A stretch of DNA of 64,000 nt from an uncultured Ruminococcus sp. (GCA_902802105.1 CADCKR010000002.1:32116-96115); one strand, 5' to 3'; counted from the first letter of the stretch, positions 52,671-61,544 are shown. Numbers and translations are program-made. The notes: generated from the sequence alone by a model not told the origin.

Positions 52671-52712
52671 AAAAAACATATCAATTTTTTATTATTGCTT
52701 TACCGGTAAGAA

Positions 52713-53549
52713 TTACTCCTTAGAAGAAGCCTTCTTTGTCATTGCAACTGCAACGCCGAGTGAAGCGATAACTACAGCTACGAGAGCAACTGCAGATGTT
52801 GTGTCGCCGGTACCAACTGTCTTTGTGTCTTCAGTTGAATCCTCTGCTGCAGGAGCTGTAGACTCCTTGCTCTCCTCAGCGGGCTCCTCAGCTGACTCCT
52901 CAGCAGACTCCTCAGCTGACTCTTCAGCGGGCTCCTCAGCTGACTCCTCAGCGGGCTCTTCAGCTGACTCCTCAGCAGGCTCCTCAGCAGGTGCCTCAGA
53001 AGCAACTACCTCATAGCTTACTACCCATACGTTGAAAGCATCGTCAGCGCCAGCCTCGTAACGGTCGTCCTCATCAATGTTGGACTGATCAGCGATAGCG
53101 TTTGTGTCGAGCTTAACCTTGATGGTAAGGGGAGAACCAGCAGTAGCCTCTACGCAGCAGTTTGTCTGGCTGTTGTAGGTACGGTTGTAAGCTTCCTCGA
53201 AATCGCCCCAGCTGTCATCCCAGTTGCCGTTTGTACGAATCTTGAACTGTACGCCTGAGAAACCTCTTGATACAGACTCAGAGCCGTTATCTGTCATAGC
53301 CTCAGAGATCATGTTTTCTGCAACGCTGTCGATAACGATAGTACCCTCGTAAACACCGTCACCGTCATCATCGGTCATGGGAGTGTCAGCTTCGCCCTTG
53401 TCGCCCCAACCGCAGAAAGAACCTGTGATACCAACTGTGCAGCTCTTGATGTCTGCACTCTCTGCCATTTTAGCAAAAGCTGTCATTGAAGCAGCTGATG
53501 TGATCATTGCAGCAGCGAGAGCTATGCCAAGAATCTTTGACTTTTTCAT
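52713..53549 (-). CDS. Secreted, wall-linked protein with starch-binding-like domain
   Basis: The 278-residue protein has a signal peptide (MKKSKILGIALAAAMITSAASMTAFA). A globular domain (~30-185) follows, where FCGWGDKGE, DDDGDGVYEGTI and FKIRTNGNWDDSWGDF resemble the outer-surface starch-binding SusE/CBM26-like modules. A linker has five or more copies of EEPAEESA/EESAEE. The C-terminus has GTGDTTSA, a hydrophobic helix and KKASSKE, a sortase-like signal that does not match LPxTG. The binding call is by resemblance only. A strong promoter and AGGAGG precede the ATG. Confidence 0.75.
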   Translation of the reverse strand: MKKSKILGIALAAAMITSAASMTAFAKMAESADIKSCTVGITGSFCGWGDKGEADTPMTDDDGDGVYEGTIVIDSVAENMISEAMTDNGSESVSRGFSGVQFKIRTNGNWDDSWGDFEEAYNRTYNSQTNCCVEATAGSPLTIKVKLDTNAIADQSNIDEDDRYEAGADDAFNVWVVSYEVVASEAPAEEPAEESAEEPAEESAEEPAEESAEESAEESAEEPAEESKESTAPAAEDSTEDTKTVGTGDTTSAVALVAVVIASLGVAVAMTKKASSKE

Positions 53550-53608
53550 TGTAGTAAATCCTCCTAAAAATTATTCGGCAGCATACATAACTATGCCCCT
53601 TTAGCAGT

Positions 53609-53637
53609 ATTATACACTCTTATCCAAAAAAAATCAA
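53609..53637 (-). promoter_or_regulatory. Promoter of the secreted protein gene
   Basis: On the minus strand TTGATT (53632-53637) and TATAAT (53609-53614) are 17 bp apart, 60 nt before the start. Confidence 0.75.
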
Positions 53638-53720
53638 GAGTAAAAATTCTTATTGATATGGTAAAAATTACAAAAATGTCATACAATAATAGATGTATTT
53701 TACAACAAAAACATAGTTTC

Positions 53721-53808
53721 CCGTTATAAGCGAATAAAATGACAATAATTGCCAAAAGTTTGGAGGTGTTGTCCTAAAAACAGGATAATTAATTGTCGCT
53801 TATAACGG
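53721..53808. repeat. 88-bp element with 13-bp perfect terminal inverted repeats
   Basis: CCGTTATAAGCGA (53721-53733) and TCGCTTATAACGG (53796-53808) are perfect inverted repeats. Next to them, GACAATAATT on the left and AATTAATTGTC on the right extend the similarity. A hairpin TCCT-AAAAAC-AGGA lies in the middle. It could be a small mobile element or an operator pair, about 85-200 bp upstream of the secreted protein promoter. Nothing else is seen in the interval. Confidence 0.7.
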
Positions 53809-53931
53809 ACGTTTTCAACAGAAGCAGCATAATTTATAATCTTAAACATATTATTATCCTTAAAAAGCGTGATCAATATGCATAACCCACAAAAAGCAAA
53901 CTTGCGTTTGCCGGTAAAACACATATCAATA

Positions 53932-54501
53932 TTATCTGCCGGAGCCGGAAAGCGCGTTTATCTCTTTCTGATATGCCTCAAATGTCCTGCTGTCAAACAG
54001 CACCCATTTAATTACCTCAAGACTGCCCGGGTGTCTGTCTGCAAATGCCCTTGCGGTGCTCACCGCAATGTGTGCGGCTTCCTCAAGCGGAAAATGATAT
54101 ACGCCTGTAGATATGGACGGGAACGCTATGCTTTTTATCCCATACTGCACAGCAAGCTCCAGACATGAGCTGTAGCACGATGCAAGCTTTTCCCGCTCGC
54201 CTGCGGCGCCTCCGAACCATACAGGGCCGGGCGTGTGTATAACATATCGGCACGGAAGCCTGTAGGCCTTGGTGATCTTGGCTTTGCCGGTCTCGCATCC
54301 GTTCAGGGTGCGGCATTCCTCCAGAAGCTCCTTTCCGGCTGCACGATGGATAGCGCCGTCTACACCTCCGCCGCCAAGGAGACTTGTGTTGGCCGCATTT
54401 GCGATAGCGTCAACGCCGTGGTCCCTTGTTATATCTCCCAGAACGGCAGCAAATACTGTTCCGGAGCTGACAGGAGCCTTGTTTACTTTTTCTTCCGACA
54501 T
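53932..54501 (-). CDS. Macro-domain ADP-ribose deacylase/hydrolase
   Basis: The 189-residue single-domain protein matches bacterial macro domains that hydrolyse O-acetyl-ADP-ribose or remove ADP-ribose from proteins. The ligand-binding signatures are [43 protein letters not shown] and [17 protein letters not shown]. The ATG at 54501 follows AGGGAGG, and the extension to 54690 is not needed. It follows the carboxypeptidase gene by 68 bp on the same strand. No NAD-consuming or ADP-ribosyltransferase gene is next to it, although a Nudix ADP-ribose pyrophosphatase is encoded 19 kb away. Confidence 0.94.
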   Translation of the reverse strand: MSEEKVNKAPVSSGTVFAAVLGDITRDHGVDAIANAANTSLLGGGGVDGAIHRAAGKELLEECRTLNGCETGKAKITKAYRLPCRYVIHTPGPVWFGGAAGEREKLASCYSSCLELAVQYGIKSIAFPSISTGVYHFPLEEAAHIAVSTARAFADRHPGSLEVIKWVLFDSRTFEAYQKEINALSGSGR

Positions 54502-54569
54502 AAAAATACCTCCCTTAGTGATTTTCATGATCGTCCGGTCAGCGCCTAAGCTCTCCGCACTGTTATATT

Positions 54570-55904
54570 TCAGAACTTGCGGTACTTCTTGACAGGGCGC
54601 TGAGAACTTTTTTTGCGCTTGTATACCAGAACAACGATAATGTATATCATAATAAGAAAAGCAATGATACCTACTGCTAATAAGAACCATTTTGAGGTTA
54701 TGACGTTTTTGATGCCGTCAAGAGCCGTAAGCAACTCACTGCGGTCTATATTTTCTGTTGCGATAAGATCAACGGTGCAGATCGGCTGATCCTCATAGCT
54801 AAGCGTTACAGTGCCGATAACATCGCCCTCTTTTACAGGAGCATCTATTCTTTCGGGCAGACTGTAGCTTCTTTCGAGAGAGCCTATTTTAACATCATCC
54901 GGAAGTATGGTCGAAAAGCTGTTTGAAGGAGAGAGCTGTATTGTGTCCTTGTTCCACGCAAAGTCAAGTCCTATCTCCTTTACAAGATCGTTTTTGTCTA
55001 TCACGGTCTTTATGCTCAGGTTATCGAACGCCCAGTCGTAAAGGCTGATGGAATCGAGCATAGCGCCGTTTTCGTAGTTTTCGCCCTCTTCGTCCTCATA
55101 AGGCGCGCCGTAGGCAACACAAAGATAGGTGTAGCCGCCCTTTGATGCAGTCGAAACAAGACAATAGCCCGAATCATTTCCGGTCGAGCCGGTCTTTATG
55201 CCCTTTGCATAAGGATAATAAAGATCGCCGCCGCGCACCGGGTCGATCATCGAGTTCGTGGTCACAAGATACCTGTCGTCCCCGATGATATCCGAGGTCA
55301 CGGTATCGGTAATGTTTACAAATTCAGGAAGCGTCATAGCATACTTTGCGATCTTGGCCATATCGCTTACGGTAGTGTAGTGGTTAGGGTCATTCAGACC
55401 GTGAGGATTTGCAAAGTGGGTATTCTCACATCCAAGCTCTCTGGCTTTTGCGTTCATCATTTCCACGAATTTATTTATATCTCCATTGCCGATATAATCG
55501 GCAAGCACAAGAGCCGCATCGTTGCCCGACGGTATCATCATACAGTTGAGCAGCTGATATACCGTAAGCGTCTCCCCTTCTTTAAGCCCCGCCATAGAGC
55601 TGCCCGTGCCGTCAAGCATATGCAGTATGCTGCTCTTGACCTTTACGTTTGTTTTGTTTATATCAGCTACATTCTCGCAGGTTATGATGTATGTCATAAT
55701 TTTTGTGGTCGATGCGGGATATCTGCGTTCATTCTCGTTTTTCTGATAGACAACGCTTTCAGTGTCTATGTTTTCAAGATAGAGCGCCGTGCAGTGCGTT
55801 TCAAAGTCGATGTCAAATTCTGCTGCTTTTACCTGCAATCCCGGCAGCAGAAAAACCGACAGCGCTATTGCAGCGGCAATGATAACTGCCGTAAATTTTT
55901 TCAT
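54570..55904 (-). CDS. D-alanyl-D-alanine carboxypeptidase, membrane-anchored (DacA-like)
   Basis: The 444-residue S11 peptidase has a signal peptide and the three motifs: STTK (in [10 protein letters not shown]), SGN (in [10 protein letters not shown]), and KTG (in [12 protein letters not shown]). A domain of ~90 residues follows, then a C-terminal transmembrane helix ([20 protein letters not shown]) and a basic tail. It is thus anchored by a true helix rather than an amphipathic one. The leader contains a terminator-like hairpin (55952-55985). The ATG has only a weak Shine-Dalgarno sequence. It is a different gene from the dacF paralog at 4.9 kb. Confidence 0.92.
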   Translation of the reverse strand: MKKFTAVIIAAAIALSVFLLPGLQVKAAEFDIDFETHCTALYLENIDTESVVYQKNENERRYPASTTKIMTYIITCENVADINKTNVKVKSSILHMLDGTGSSMAGLKEGETLTVYQLLNCMMIPSGNDAALVLADYIGNGDINKFVEMMNAKARELGCENTHFANPHGLNDPNHYTTVSDMAKIAKYAMTLPEFVNITDTVTSDIIGDDRYLVTTNSMIDPVRGGDLYYPYAKGIKTGSTGNDSGYCLVSTASKGGYTYLCVAYGAPYEDEEGENYENGAMLDSISLYDWAFDNLSIKTVIDKNDLVKEIGLDFAWNKDTIQLSPSNSFSTILPDDVKIGSLERSYSLPERIDAPVKEGDVIGTVTLSYEDQPICTVDLIATENIDRSELLTALDGIKNVITSKWFLLAVGIIAFLIMIYIIVVLVYKRKKSSQRPVKKYRKF

Positions 55905-55951
55905 GTTGAATAACAACTCCAGTCTATTATGCGGACATATCACTGTGTCCG

Positions 55952-55985
55952 AAAAAATCAACGCCGTCCGAAAAGCGGACAGCGG
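55952..55985 (-). terminator. Terminator-like hairpin in the dacA leader
   Basis: On the minus strand CCGCTGTCCGC and GCGGACGGCG-like arms pair around TTTT (CCGTCCG-AAAA-GCGGACAGCGG on plus). A T-run (TTGATTTTTTC) follows. It lies between the promoter and the start, so it could act as an attenuator. Confidence 0.55.
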
Positions 55986-56008
55986 TATATAAACACCTAT
56001 ACATTGTT

Positions 56009-56037
56009 ATTCTACACGAATCAGGCTAAAAACGCAA
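56009..56037 (-). promoter_or_regulatory. Promoter of the DacA-like gene
   Basis: On the minus strand TTGCGT (56032-56037) and TAGAAT (56009-56014) are 17 bp apart. Confidence 0.55.
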
Positions 56038-56190
56038 TGGAACAATGTTATAATTTAAAGCTATATTATTGCGGAAATGTAGTTATTTTTTATGTTTAAA
56101 AAAATAAACCCGCAAATATAACAGCTCGTGAATAATCGCATGAGCTGCCGCGCATAATAATCGTGTACCCAATTTCAAGGAGGTAGTTAT

Positions 56191-56364
56191 ATGACAAGCA
56201 AAGAATTGCTTTATGTTGAGGACGCTCTCGGACATGAGAAGTATTTCAGGACACAGTGCTGCGAGACTATGAACAGACTCCGTGACGGCGAGCTAAGAAG
56301 CTTTGTGCAGCAGCTTGAACAGTCACACAACACGATATTCCAGAGCCTTTACGGTCTGCTTTGA
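56191..56364 (+). CDS. Small spore-coat-associated protein next to a coat F protein
   Basis: The 57-residue protein starts TSKELLYVEDALGHEKYFR and ends IFQSLYGLL. It is helical and polar, with no secretion signal. Small proteins of this type, with ELLYxEDALGHE, are usual neighbours of coat F family genes in clostridia. AAGGAGG precedes the ATG. The stop is followed at 3 nt by the Shine-Dalgarno of the next gene. A possible sporulation sigma site (CATAATAAT near 56153) is weak. Confidence 0.75.
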   Translation: MTSKELLYVEDALGHEKYFRTQCCETMNRLRDGELRSFVQQLEQSHNTIFQSLYGLL

Positions 56365-56375
56365 GGAGGATGACT

Positions 56376-56624
56376 ATGGAAGACAGAGATCTTATGGAAA
56401 ATATGCTTCTGCTTGAAAAGGGAGTGTGCGACCTTTTTATGCACGGAGCAATAGAGTCGTCAAGCCAGGATGTTCATCAGGCTTTTTCAAGCTCTCTGAA
56501 CACTGCGCTCAATATGCAGTCGCAGATATACGGCCAGATGAAAGCAAGAGGCTGGTACAAGCCTGACAGCGCAGAGCAGCAGAAGCTCAGCTCTGTCCGC
56601 ATGAAGTTCGCACAGAACAACTGA
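56376..56624 (+). CDS. Coat F (CotF) domain spore coat protein
   Basis: The 82-residue protein is made of one coat F domain: LMENMLLLEKGVCDLFMHGA, IESSSQDVHQAF, and MQSQIYGQMKARGWY, the family's signature end. In Bacillus, CotF family proteins form part of the spore coat. GAGGAGG (56363-56369) stands 6 nt before ATG 56376. The preceding 57-residue gene overlaps that site. A strong terminator follows. Regulation by sigma-E or sigma-K is likely but not proven by the sequence. Confidence 0.88.
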   Translation: MEDRDLMENMLLLEKGVCDLFMHGAIESSSQDVHQAFSSSLNTALNMQSQIYGQMKARGWYKPDSAEQQKLSSVRMKFAQNN

Positions 56625-56668
56625 TATCCCGCCGCTTTCAGGCGATGCTTTTCCGGACAATAAAACTC

Positions 56669-56714
56669 ACAGGCACAGCAAATCTCCTTACGGGGCTGCT
56701 GTGCCTGTATTTTT
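56669..56714. terminator. Terminator between the coat gene and purL
   Basis: ACAGGCACAGCA (56669-56680) pairs perfectly with TGCTGTGCCTGT (56697-56708) and ATTTTTT follows. The convergent purL also ends here. Confidence 0.85.
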
Positions 56715-56720
56715 TATATA

Positions 56721-59700
56721 TTACTTGAAGTAAGCTGTACCGCTTTCAAATATCTTCTGATCCTTCTCAAAGGGAACATTAAAGTAAAGATCATTTCCCT
56801 TACGCTCAGAGTGACCCATCTTGCCGAGCACACGGCCGTCAGGACTGGTTATGCCTTCAATAGCGCATATTGAACCGTTGGGATTGAAGGTGATATCGTT
56901 TGCAACGCTTCCGTCCGGCGATACATACTGCGTAGCGATCTGACCGTTTGCGATAAGACGCGCAAGAGTTTCATCATCAGCAACAAAGCGGCCTTCACCG
57001 TGTGAGATCGGCACTGCATGGATATCGCCTGCATTGACAAGTGAGAACCACGGCGACTTGACTGAGGTTATCCTTGTATACGCCATGCACGAAATATGAC
57101 GGCCGACAGTATTGAAGGTAAGCGTCGGGTCGTTCGGCCTGAGGTCTGTGATCTCTCCGTACGGAACAAGGCCAAGCTTGATAAGCGCCTGGAATCCGTT
57201 GCATATACCAAGCATAAGACCGTCACGCTTTTTGAGCAGTGTGTTGACCGCTTCGGACACTTTAGGATTACGGAATGTCGTAGCGATGAATTTGCCTGAG
57301 CCGTCCGGCTCGTCACCGCCTGAGAATCCGCCCGGCAGCATTATCATCTGCGACTGCTCGATAATGCGCACCATTTCGTCTATTGTTTCTTCTATATCTG
57401 AGGGCGTGAGGTTGCGCACGATAAGGAGCACAGGCTCTGCGCCGGCCTTTTCAAAGGCTCTTGCAGTATCTACCTCGCAGTTTGTGCCCGGGAACACGGG
57501 AATGAATACCTTTGGCTTAGCTGTCCTGATAACAGGTGATGAGGTGTTTCTTTCTGTATACAGCGGGATATCCGTCTTGTTTTCCGGGCAGGCAGCCTTT
57601 ACCGGGAATACGCCCTCAAGCTTTGAGGTCCAGTCGTTTATAAGGGTATCTATCGGCATTGAGCAGCCGTTTACGGTTATCATGCCGTCATCCGTTGTCG
57701 TACCAAGCTCGTATGATGTAACGGTCTCACTGAGCGCAGCGCCGTCAGCAAGCTCAAGTATCAGCGAACCGCTGAGAGGAGCGAAAAGCTCGTCCTTGGT
57801 AAGTTCCTTGGCAAAGCGTATTCCTATCTTGTTGCCGAAGCTCATCTTTGCAGCAGCAGCAGCCGCGCCGCCCTCCTTGACCGTGTATGCCGAAAGCACC
57901 TTTCCCTCGCTCATAAGCGCATAGACAGCCTTATATACGGCGATAAGCCTGTCCCAATCGGGCATGAGAGAAGCCTTGTCTTCGGGAACAGGAACATATA
58001 TTACCCTTGAACCGCTTTTCTTGAATTCAGCAGAAACAGTCTTTGATGCTTTTGTCATAGCTACGGCAAAGCTCACAAGCGTAGGCGGAACGTCAAGATC
58101 CTCAAACGAGCCGGACATACTGTCCTTGCCGCCGATGGACGGCAGGCCGAGCTTTATCTGAGCGGTGAGCGCGCCCAAGAGAGCAGCGGCAGGCTTGCCC
58201 CAGCGTGAGGGTACATCGTGCAGACGCTCAAAGTATTCCTGGAAGGTAAGTCTTGCTGTCATGGGATCGGCGCCGATAGCAAGGAGCTTCGAGAGAGACT
58301 CAACAACTGCATAAGCTGCGCCGTGGAATGGGCTCCATCTTGAAATGCCGGGGATATATCCGTAAGCCATAGCCGTAGCATCGTCTGTTTCACCGTGGAG
58401 CAGCGGTATCTTTGCTGCCATTGCATCCTGCGGAGTAAGCTGTGTTACGCCTCCGAACGGCATAAGGACCGTAGCAGCGCCTATGCTTGAATCGAAGCGC
58501 TCACACAGACCCTTCTGTGAGCACACCTCAAGCCTTGAAAGGTTAGCCCTGAAAGCACTCTCGGTATCCATTTCAGCAAGCTCTGCGGGAGCCATTCTGC
58601 GGTAGCACCTGCCGGCATCCGGAGCAGTGATATATGCGCTTGCGACCTGAGTTACACCGTTTGTATTAAGGAAAGCTCTGCTGAGGTCAACTATAGTCTT
58701 GCCTCTCCAGTTCATGGTGAGTCTCGGAGATTCCGTTACAACTGCAACGGCAGTAGCTTCGAGGTTCTCCTTGCCGGCTTCTGCGATGAATTTATCAACG
58801 TCCTTCGGGTCGAGCACAACAGCCATTCTCTCCTGAGACTCGGAGATAGCAAGCTCTGTTCCGTCAAGTCCGTCATATTTTTTTGTTACCTTATCGAGAT
58901 CAACTGTCAGACCGTCTGCAAGCTCACCGATAGCAACACAAACGCCGCCTGCGCCGAAGTCATTGCAGCGCTTTATCATAGCAGAGACCGTACTGTTCCT
59001 GAAAAGCCGCTGTATCTTTCTCTCGGTAGGAGGATTACCCTTCTGTACCTCTGCGCCGCAGGTCTCTATTGATTCCATAGTATGAGCCTTTGATGAGCCT
59101 GTTGCGCCGCCGCAGCCGTCACGTCCTGTTCTGCCGCCGAGGAGAACGATTATATCATCCGGAGCAGGCACCTCACGTATAACATTAGACTTTGGCGATG
59201 CGCCGATAACGGCGCCTATTTCAAGTCTTTTAGCCACATAGCCCTTGTCATACAGCTCTGTCACCTGGCCTGTCGCAAGACCGATCTGGTTGCCGTATGA
59301 GCTGTATCCGGCAGCTGCGCCTGTGGTTATCTTTCTTGAAGGGAGCTTGCCCTCCATTGTCTTTTCAAACGGAACAGTCGGGTCGCCCGATCCTGTAACA
59401 CGCATAGCCTGATAAACATAGGCTCTGCCCGAAAGCGGATCTCTGATCGCTCCGCCAAGACAGGTAGCTGCGCCGCCGAAGGGCTCTATCTCAGTCGGAT
59501 GGTTGTGAGTTTCGTTCTTGAACTGTACGAGCCACTGCTCTGTCCTGCCGTCTATTGTCACCGGCACCTCTATGGAGCAGGCGTTTATCTCATCGCTGAG
59601 ATCAAGGTCAGGTATCATGCCTCTCTTTTTAAGGAGCTTCATCCCAACGAGAGCCATATCCATGAGTGAAACATCCCTTGTGCTGTTCTCTCCGTAGATC

Positions 59701-60488
59701 TCGTTTCTGCTCTCGTAATAAAGTCTTAGAGCGTCCTCAATGGTTTTTGTGATCTCGCTTTTTTCTATCTCTACCTTTTCCAGTCTGGTAAGGAATGTAG
59801 TATGTCTGCAATGGTCTGACCAGTATGTGTCGATCACCCTCAGTTCTGTAACGGTAGGATCTCTGTGTTCATCGTCACGGAAGTAATCACGGCAGAATTT
59901 AAGGTCTGCAAGCGTCATTGCAAATCCCATTGAGTCAAAGTATTCCTTCATCCTGTCATCGTCCCATTTGATAAAGCCCTCAACAACTGCAACGTCGGCA
60001 GGTCTTTCGGCCTTCATGTCGAGGCTTTCGGGCTTTTCAAGCGAAGCAAGCCTTGATTCAACGGGGTTGATAAGATAGTGCTGTATTTTGAGGAACTCAT
60101 CGTCTGTAATGTCACCCTTTACAGCGATCAGCTTTGCGCTGACGACCTTGGGTCTTTCGCCCTGAGTAAGAAGCTGAACGCACTGCGCTGCGGAGTCCGC
60201 CCTCTGGTCGTACTGTCCCGGCAGGTATTCCATAGCAAACACCCTGTAAGCCTTGTCTTCGGGAAGTACCTCATCATAAACTATATCTGCATTTGTTTCG
60301 CTGAGGATAGTGTTCTTTGCCTTCTCAAAGCTTTCGCCCTCCAGACCGCTGATATCGTAGCGGTTGATTATCCTTACTGCTTCGATAGCGGCAAGACCCA
60401 GATTGTTTCTCAGGTCAGCCATCAGATTAGAGGCTTCTACATCAAAGCCCTTCCTCTTTTCCACGAATATTCTTTTTACACCACTCAT
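56721..60488 (-). CDS. purL: Phosphoribosylformylglycinamidine synthase, single chain (clostridial type)
   Basis: This enzyme makes FGAM from FGAR, glutamine and ATP in purine synthesis. The 1255-residue chain combines three parts. An N-terminal PurS-like and linker region (to ~200) is followed by the PurL core with YWSDHCRHTTF, FKNETHNHPTEIEPFGGAAT and GGKDSMSGSFED. A C-terminal class I glutamine amidotransferase has LMLGICNGFQALIKLG (nucleophile Cys) and the final His/Glu in SHGEGRF. Single-chain PurL of this type is typical of clostridia rather than Bacillus. The ATG follows AGGGTGG. No other pur gene is adjacent. Confidence 0.96.
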   Translation of the reverse strand: MSGVKRIFVEKRKGFDVEASNLMADLRNNLGLAAIEAVRIINRYDISGLEGESFEKAKNTILSETNADIVYDEVLPEDKAYRVFAMEYLPGQYDQRADSAAQCVQLLTQGERPKVVSAKLIAVKGDITDDEFLKIQHYLINPVESRLASLEKPESLDMKAERPADVAVVEGFIKWDDDRMKEYFDSMGFAMTLADLKFCRDYFRDDEHRDPTVTELRVIDTYWSDHCRHTTFLTRLEKVEIEKSEITKTIEDALRLYYESRNEIYGENSTRDVSLMDMALVGMKLLKKRGMIPDLDLSDEINACSIEVPVTIDGRTEQWLVQFKNETHNHPTEIEPFGGAATCLGGAIRDPLSGRAYVYQAMRVTGSGDPTVPFEKTMEGKLPSRKITTGAAAGYSSYGNQIGLATGQVTELYDKGYVAKRLEIGAVIGASPKSNVIREVPAPDDIIVLLGGRTGRDGCGGATGSSKAHTMESIETCGAEVQKGNPPTERKIQRLFRNSTVSAMIKRCNDFGAGGVCVAIGELADGLTVDLDKVTKKYDGLDGTELAISESQERMAVVLDPKDVDKFIAEAGKENLEATAVAVVTESPRLTMNWRGKTIVDLSRAFLNTNGVTQVASAYITAPDAGRCYRRMAPAELAEMDTESAFRANLSRLEVCSQKGLCERFDSSIGAATVLMPFGGVTQLTPQDAMAAKIPLLHGETDDATAMAYGYIPGISRWSPFHGAAYAVVESLSKLLAIGADPMTARLTFQEYFERLHDVPSRWGKPAAALLGALTAQIKLGLPSIGGKDSMSGSFEDLDVPPTLVSFAVAMTKASKTVSAEFKKSGSRVIYVPVPEDKASLMPDWDRLIAVYKAVYALMSEGKVLSAYTVKEGGAAAAAAKMSFGNKIGIRFAKELTKDELFAPLSGSLILELADGAALSETVTSYELGTTTDDGMITVNGCSMPIDTLINDWTSKLEGVFPVKAACPENKTDIPLYTERNTSSPVIRTAKPKVFIPVFPGTNCEVDTARAFEKAGAEPVLLIVRNLTPSDIEETIDEMVRIIEQSQMIMLPGGFSGGDEPDGSGKFIATTFRNPKVSEAVNTLLKKRDGLMLGICNGFQALIKLGLVPYGEITDLRPNDPTLTFNTVGRHISCMAYTRITSVKSPWFSLVNAGDIHAVPISHGEGRFVADDETLARLIANGQIATQYVSPDGSVANDITFNPNGSICAIEGITSPDGRVLGKMGHSERKGNDLYFNVPFEKDQKIFESGTAYFK

Positions 60489-60571
60489 GTTTTTTCCACC
60501 CTTCTTTTAGTCTTGGGTTATGTCAGCATTCCCGTCATCAGCTGCTGCACTGATCTATGCTGCTATCTCAC

Positions 60572-60600
60572 ATTTTAACATACATTATGATCGTTTTCAA
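60572..60600 (-). promoter_or_regulatory. Promoter of purL
   Basis: On the minus strand TTGAAA (60595-60600) and TAAAAT (60572-60577) are 17 bp apart, about 84 nt before purL. I saw no purine riboswitch in the leader. Confidence 0.7.
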
Positions 60601-60618
60601 GCATAGTTACATTATTAT

Positions 60619-60821
60619 CACGGAAATCAATTTTGGCCGGCAGGTTACACAGCAGAAACCCTTTTCCGGCGGAAAAAGGCGGCAAGCTGCCGCTCCCGAT
60701 TCGGCGCAGAAAGTAAATCAGCGTCTGTAAAAGAAGTCTTTGCAAAGCACCGCTGATGCACCAGCTTCTACGGGGATGACTAAGGAATGAGCAGACACGG
60801 GAGCGCAGGCTCTGCGCCGCC
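60619..60821 (+). repeat. R1 repeat, full-length (~203-bp) copy
   Basis: CACGGAAATCAATTTTGGCC starts it, with an extra AGCAGAAACCCTTTTCCGGC insertion after the first arm. Then come GGCGGCAAGCTGCCGCTCCC and the central segment with CAAAGCACCGCTGATGCACC, and it ends in GCGCAGGCTCTGCGCC. It shares its order and most of its bases with 34481-34684. It fills the purL-thrH interval, where no gene is seen. Confidence 0.85.
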
Positions 60822-60888
60822 TATAAAATAGTATCAGAACAAATCAATAAATTCCAAAAAAATCCTTTTATTATTAGGGGAAATATGT

Positions 60889-60894
60889 TATAAT
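60889..60894 (+). promoter_or_regulatory. -10 element of the thrH-like gene
   Basis: A perfect TATAAT lies 47 nt before the start codon, 17 bp after a poor -35 (TTTATT-like). Confidence 0.4.
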
Positions 60895-60941
60895 CAGCTT
60901 GTCGGGTAACCGATAATGCTATTGTTAAAGGAGTAAGAAAA

Positions 60942-61544
60942 ATGGATATTGTTTGTTTGGACCTTGAAGGCGTACTCGTTCCTGAAATATGGATCGCATT
61001 CTCTCAGGCAAGCGGCATTCCGGAGCTCAAAAGAACCACTCGCGACGAGCCTGATTACAACAAGCTCATGAACTGGCGCCTTGGTATTCTCAAGGAGCAC
61101 GGACTCGGTCTTAAAGAAATTCAGGAGACTATCGCAAAGATCGACCCCATGCCGGGAGCAAAGGAGTTCCTTGATGAGCTTCGCTCTCTTACACAGGTAA
61201 TAATCATCAGCGATACCTTCACTCAGTTTGCAAAGCCGCTTATGCAGAAGCTTGGCTGGCCGACTATCTTCTGCAACACCCTTGAGGTTGCAGACAACGG
61301 CGAGATCACCGGCTTCAGGATGCGTATCGAAAACTCAAAGTACACCACCGTCAAGGCTCTCCAGTCCATCGGCTACGAGACTATCGCAAGCGGCGACAGC
61401 TATAACGACCTTGGCATGATAAAGGCAAGCAAGGCCGGCTTCCTCTTCAAGAGCACCGATAAGATCAAACAGGATAACCCCGATCTTCCCGCTTTTGAAA
61501 CATACGATGAGCTTCTTGCAGCCATCAAAGCAAATCTCGGATAA
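60942..61544 (+). CDS. thrH: ThrH-like phosphoserine phosphatase / phosphoserine:homoserine phosphotransferase
   Basis: The 200-residue HAD protein has motif I DLEGVL (Asp7, Glu9), with Glu in place of the usual second Asp, a mark of ThrH. The rest of the domain includes ISDTF, a Lys in the NSKYTTVKAL segment, and GDSYNDLGM. Pseudomonas ThrH dephosphorylates phosphoserine and can transfer the phosphate to homoserine. Here it may close serine synthesis, since serC and serA are encoded nearby. That role is inferred. AAAGGAG precedes the ATG. Confidence 0.9.
   Translation: MDIVCLDLEGVLVPEIWIAFSQASGIPELKRTTRDEPDYNKLMNWRLGILKEHGLGLKEIQETIAKIDPMPGAKEFLDELRSLTQVIIISDTFTQFAKPLMQKLGWPTIFCNTLEVADNGEITGFRMRIENSKYTTVKALQSIGYETIASGDSYNDLGMIKASKAGFLFKSTDKIKQDNPDLPAFETYDELLAAIKANLG

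Larger units (their letters stand above)
52380..52712 (+). other. Hairpin-rich intergenic region
   Basis: No gene is visible here. Short palindromes succeed each other: GCGCTTGCAAGCGC (52396-52409), ACCGCTAAAGCGGT (52447-52460), a partial R2 repeat, and two terminators (52569-52593 and 52640-52670). Confidence 0.5.

Noticed and set aside
52861-52990. Short tandem repeats that look like a repeat array or CRISPR-like units
   Set aside because: They are in frame and encode the Glu/Ala/Pro/Ser linker of the secreted protein; there are no spacers of constant length.
60489-60600. Purine riboswitch or PurR site before purL
   Set aside because: No conserved purine-aptamer loops or PurBox were recognised in the ~80-nt leader.
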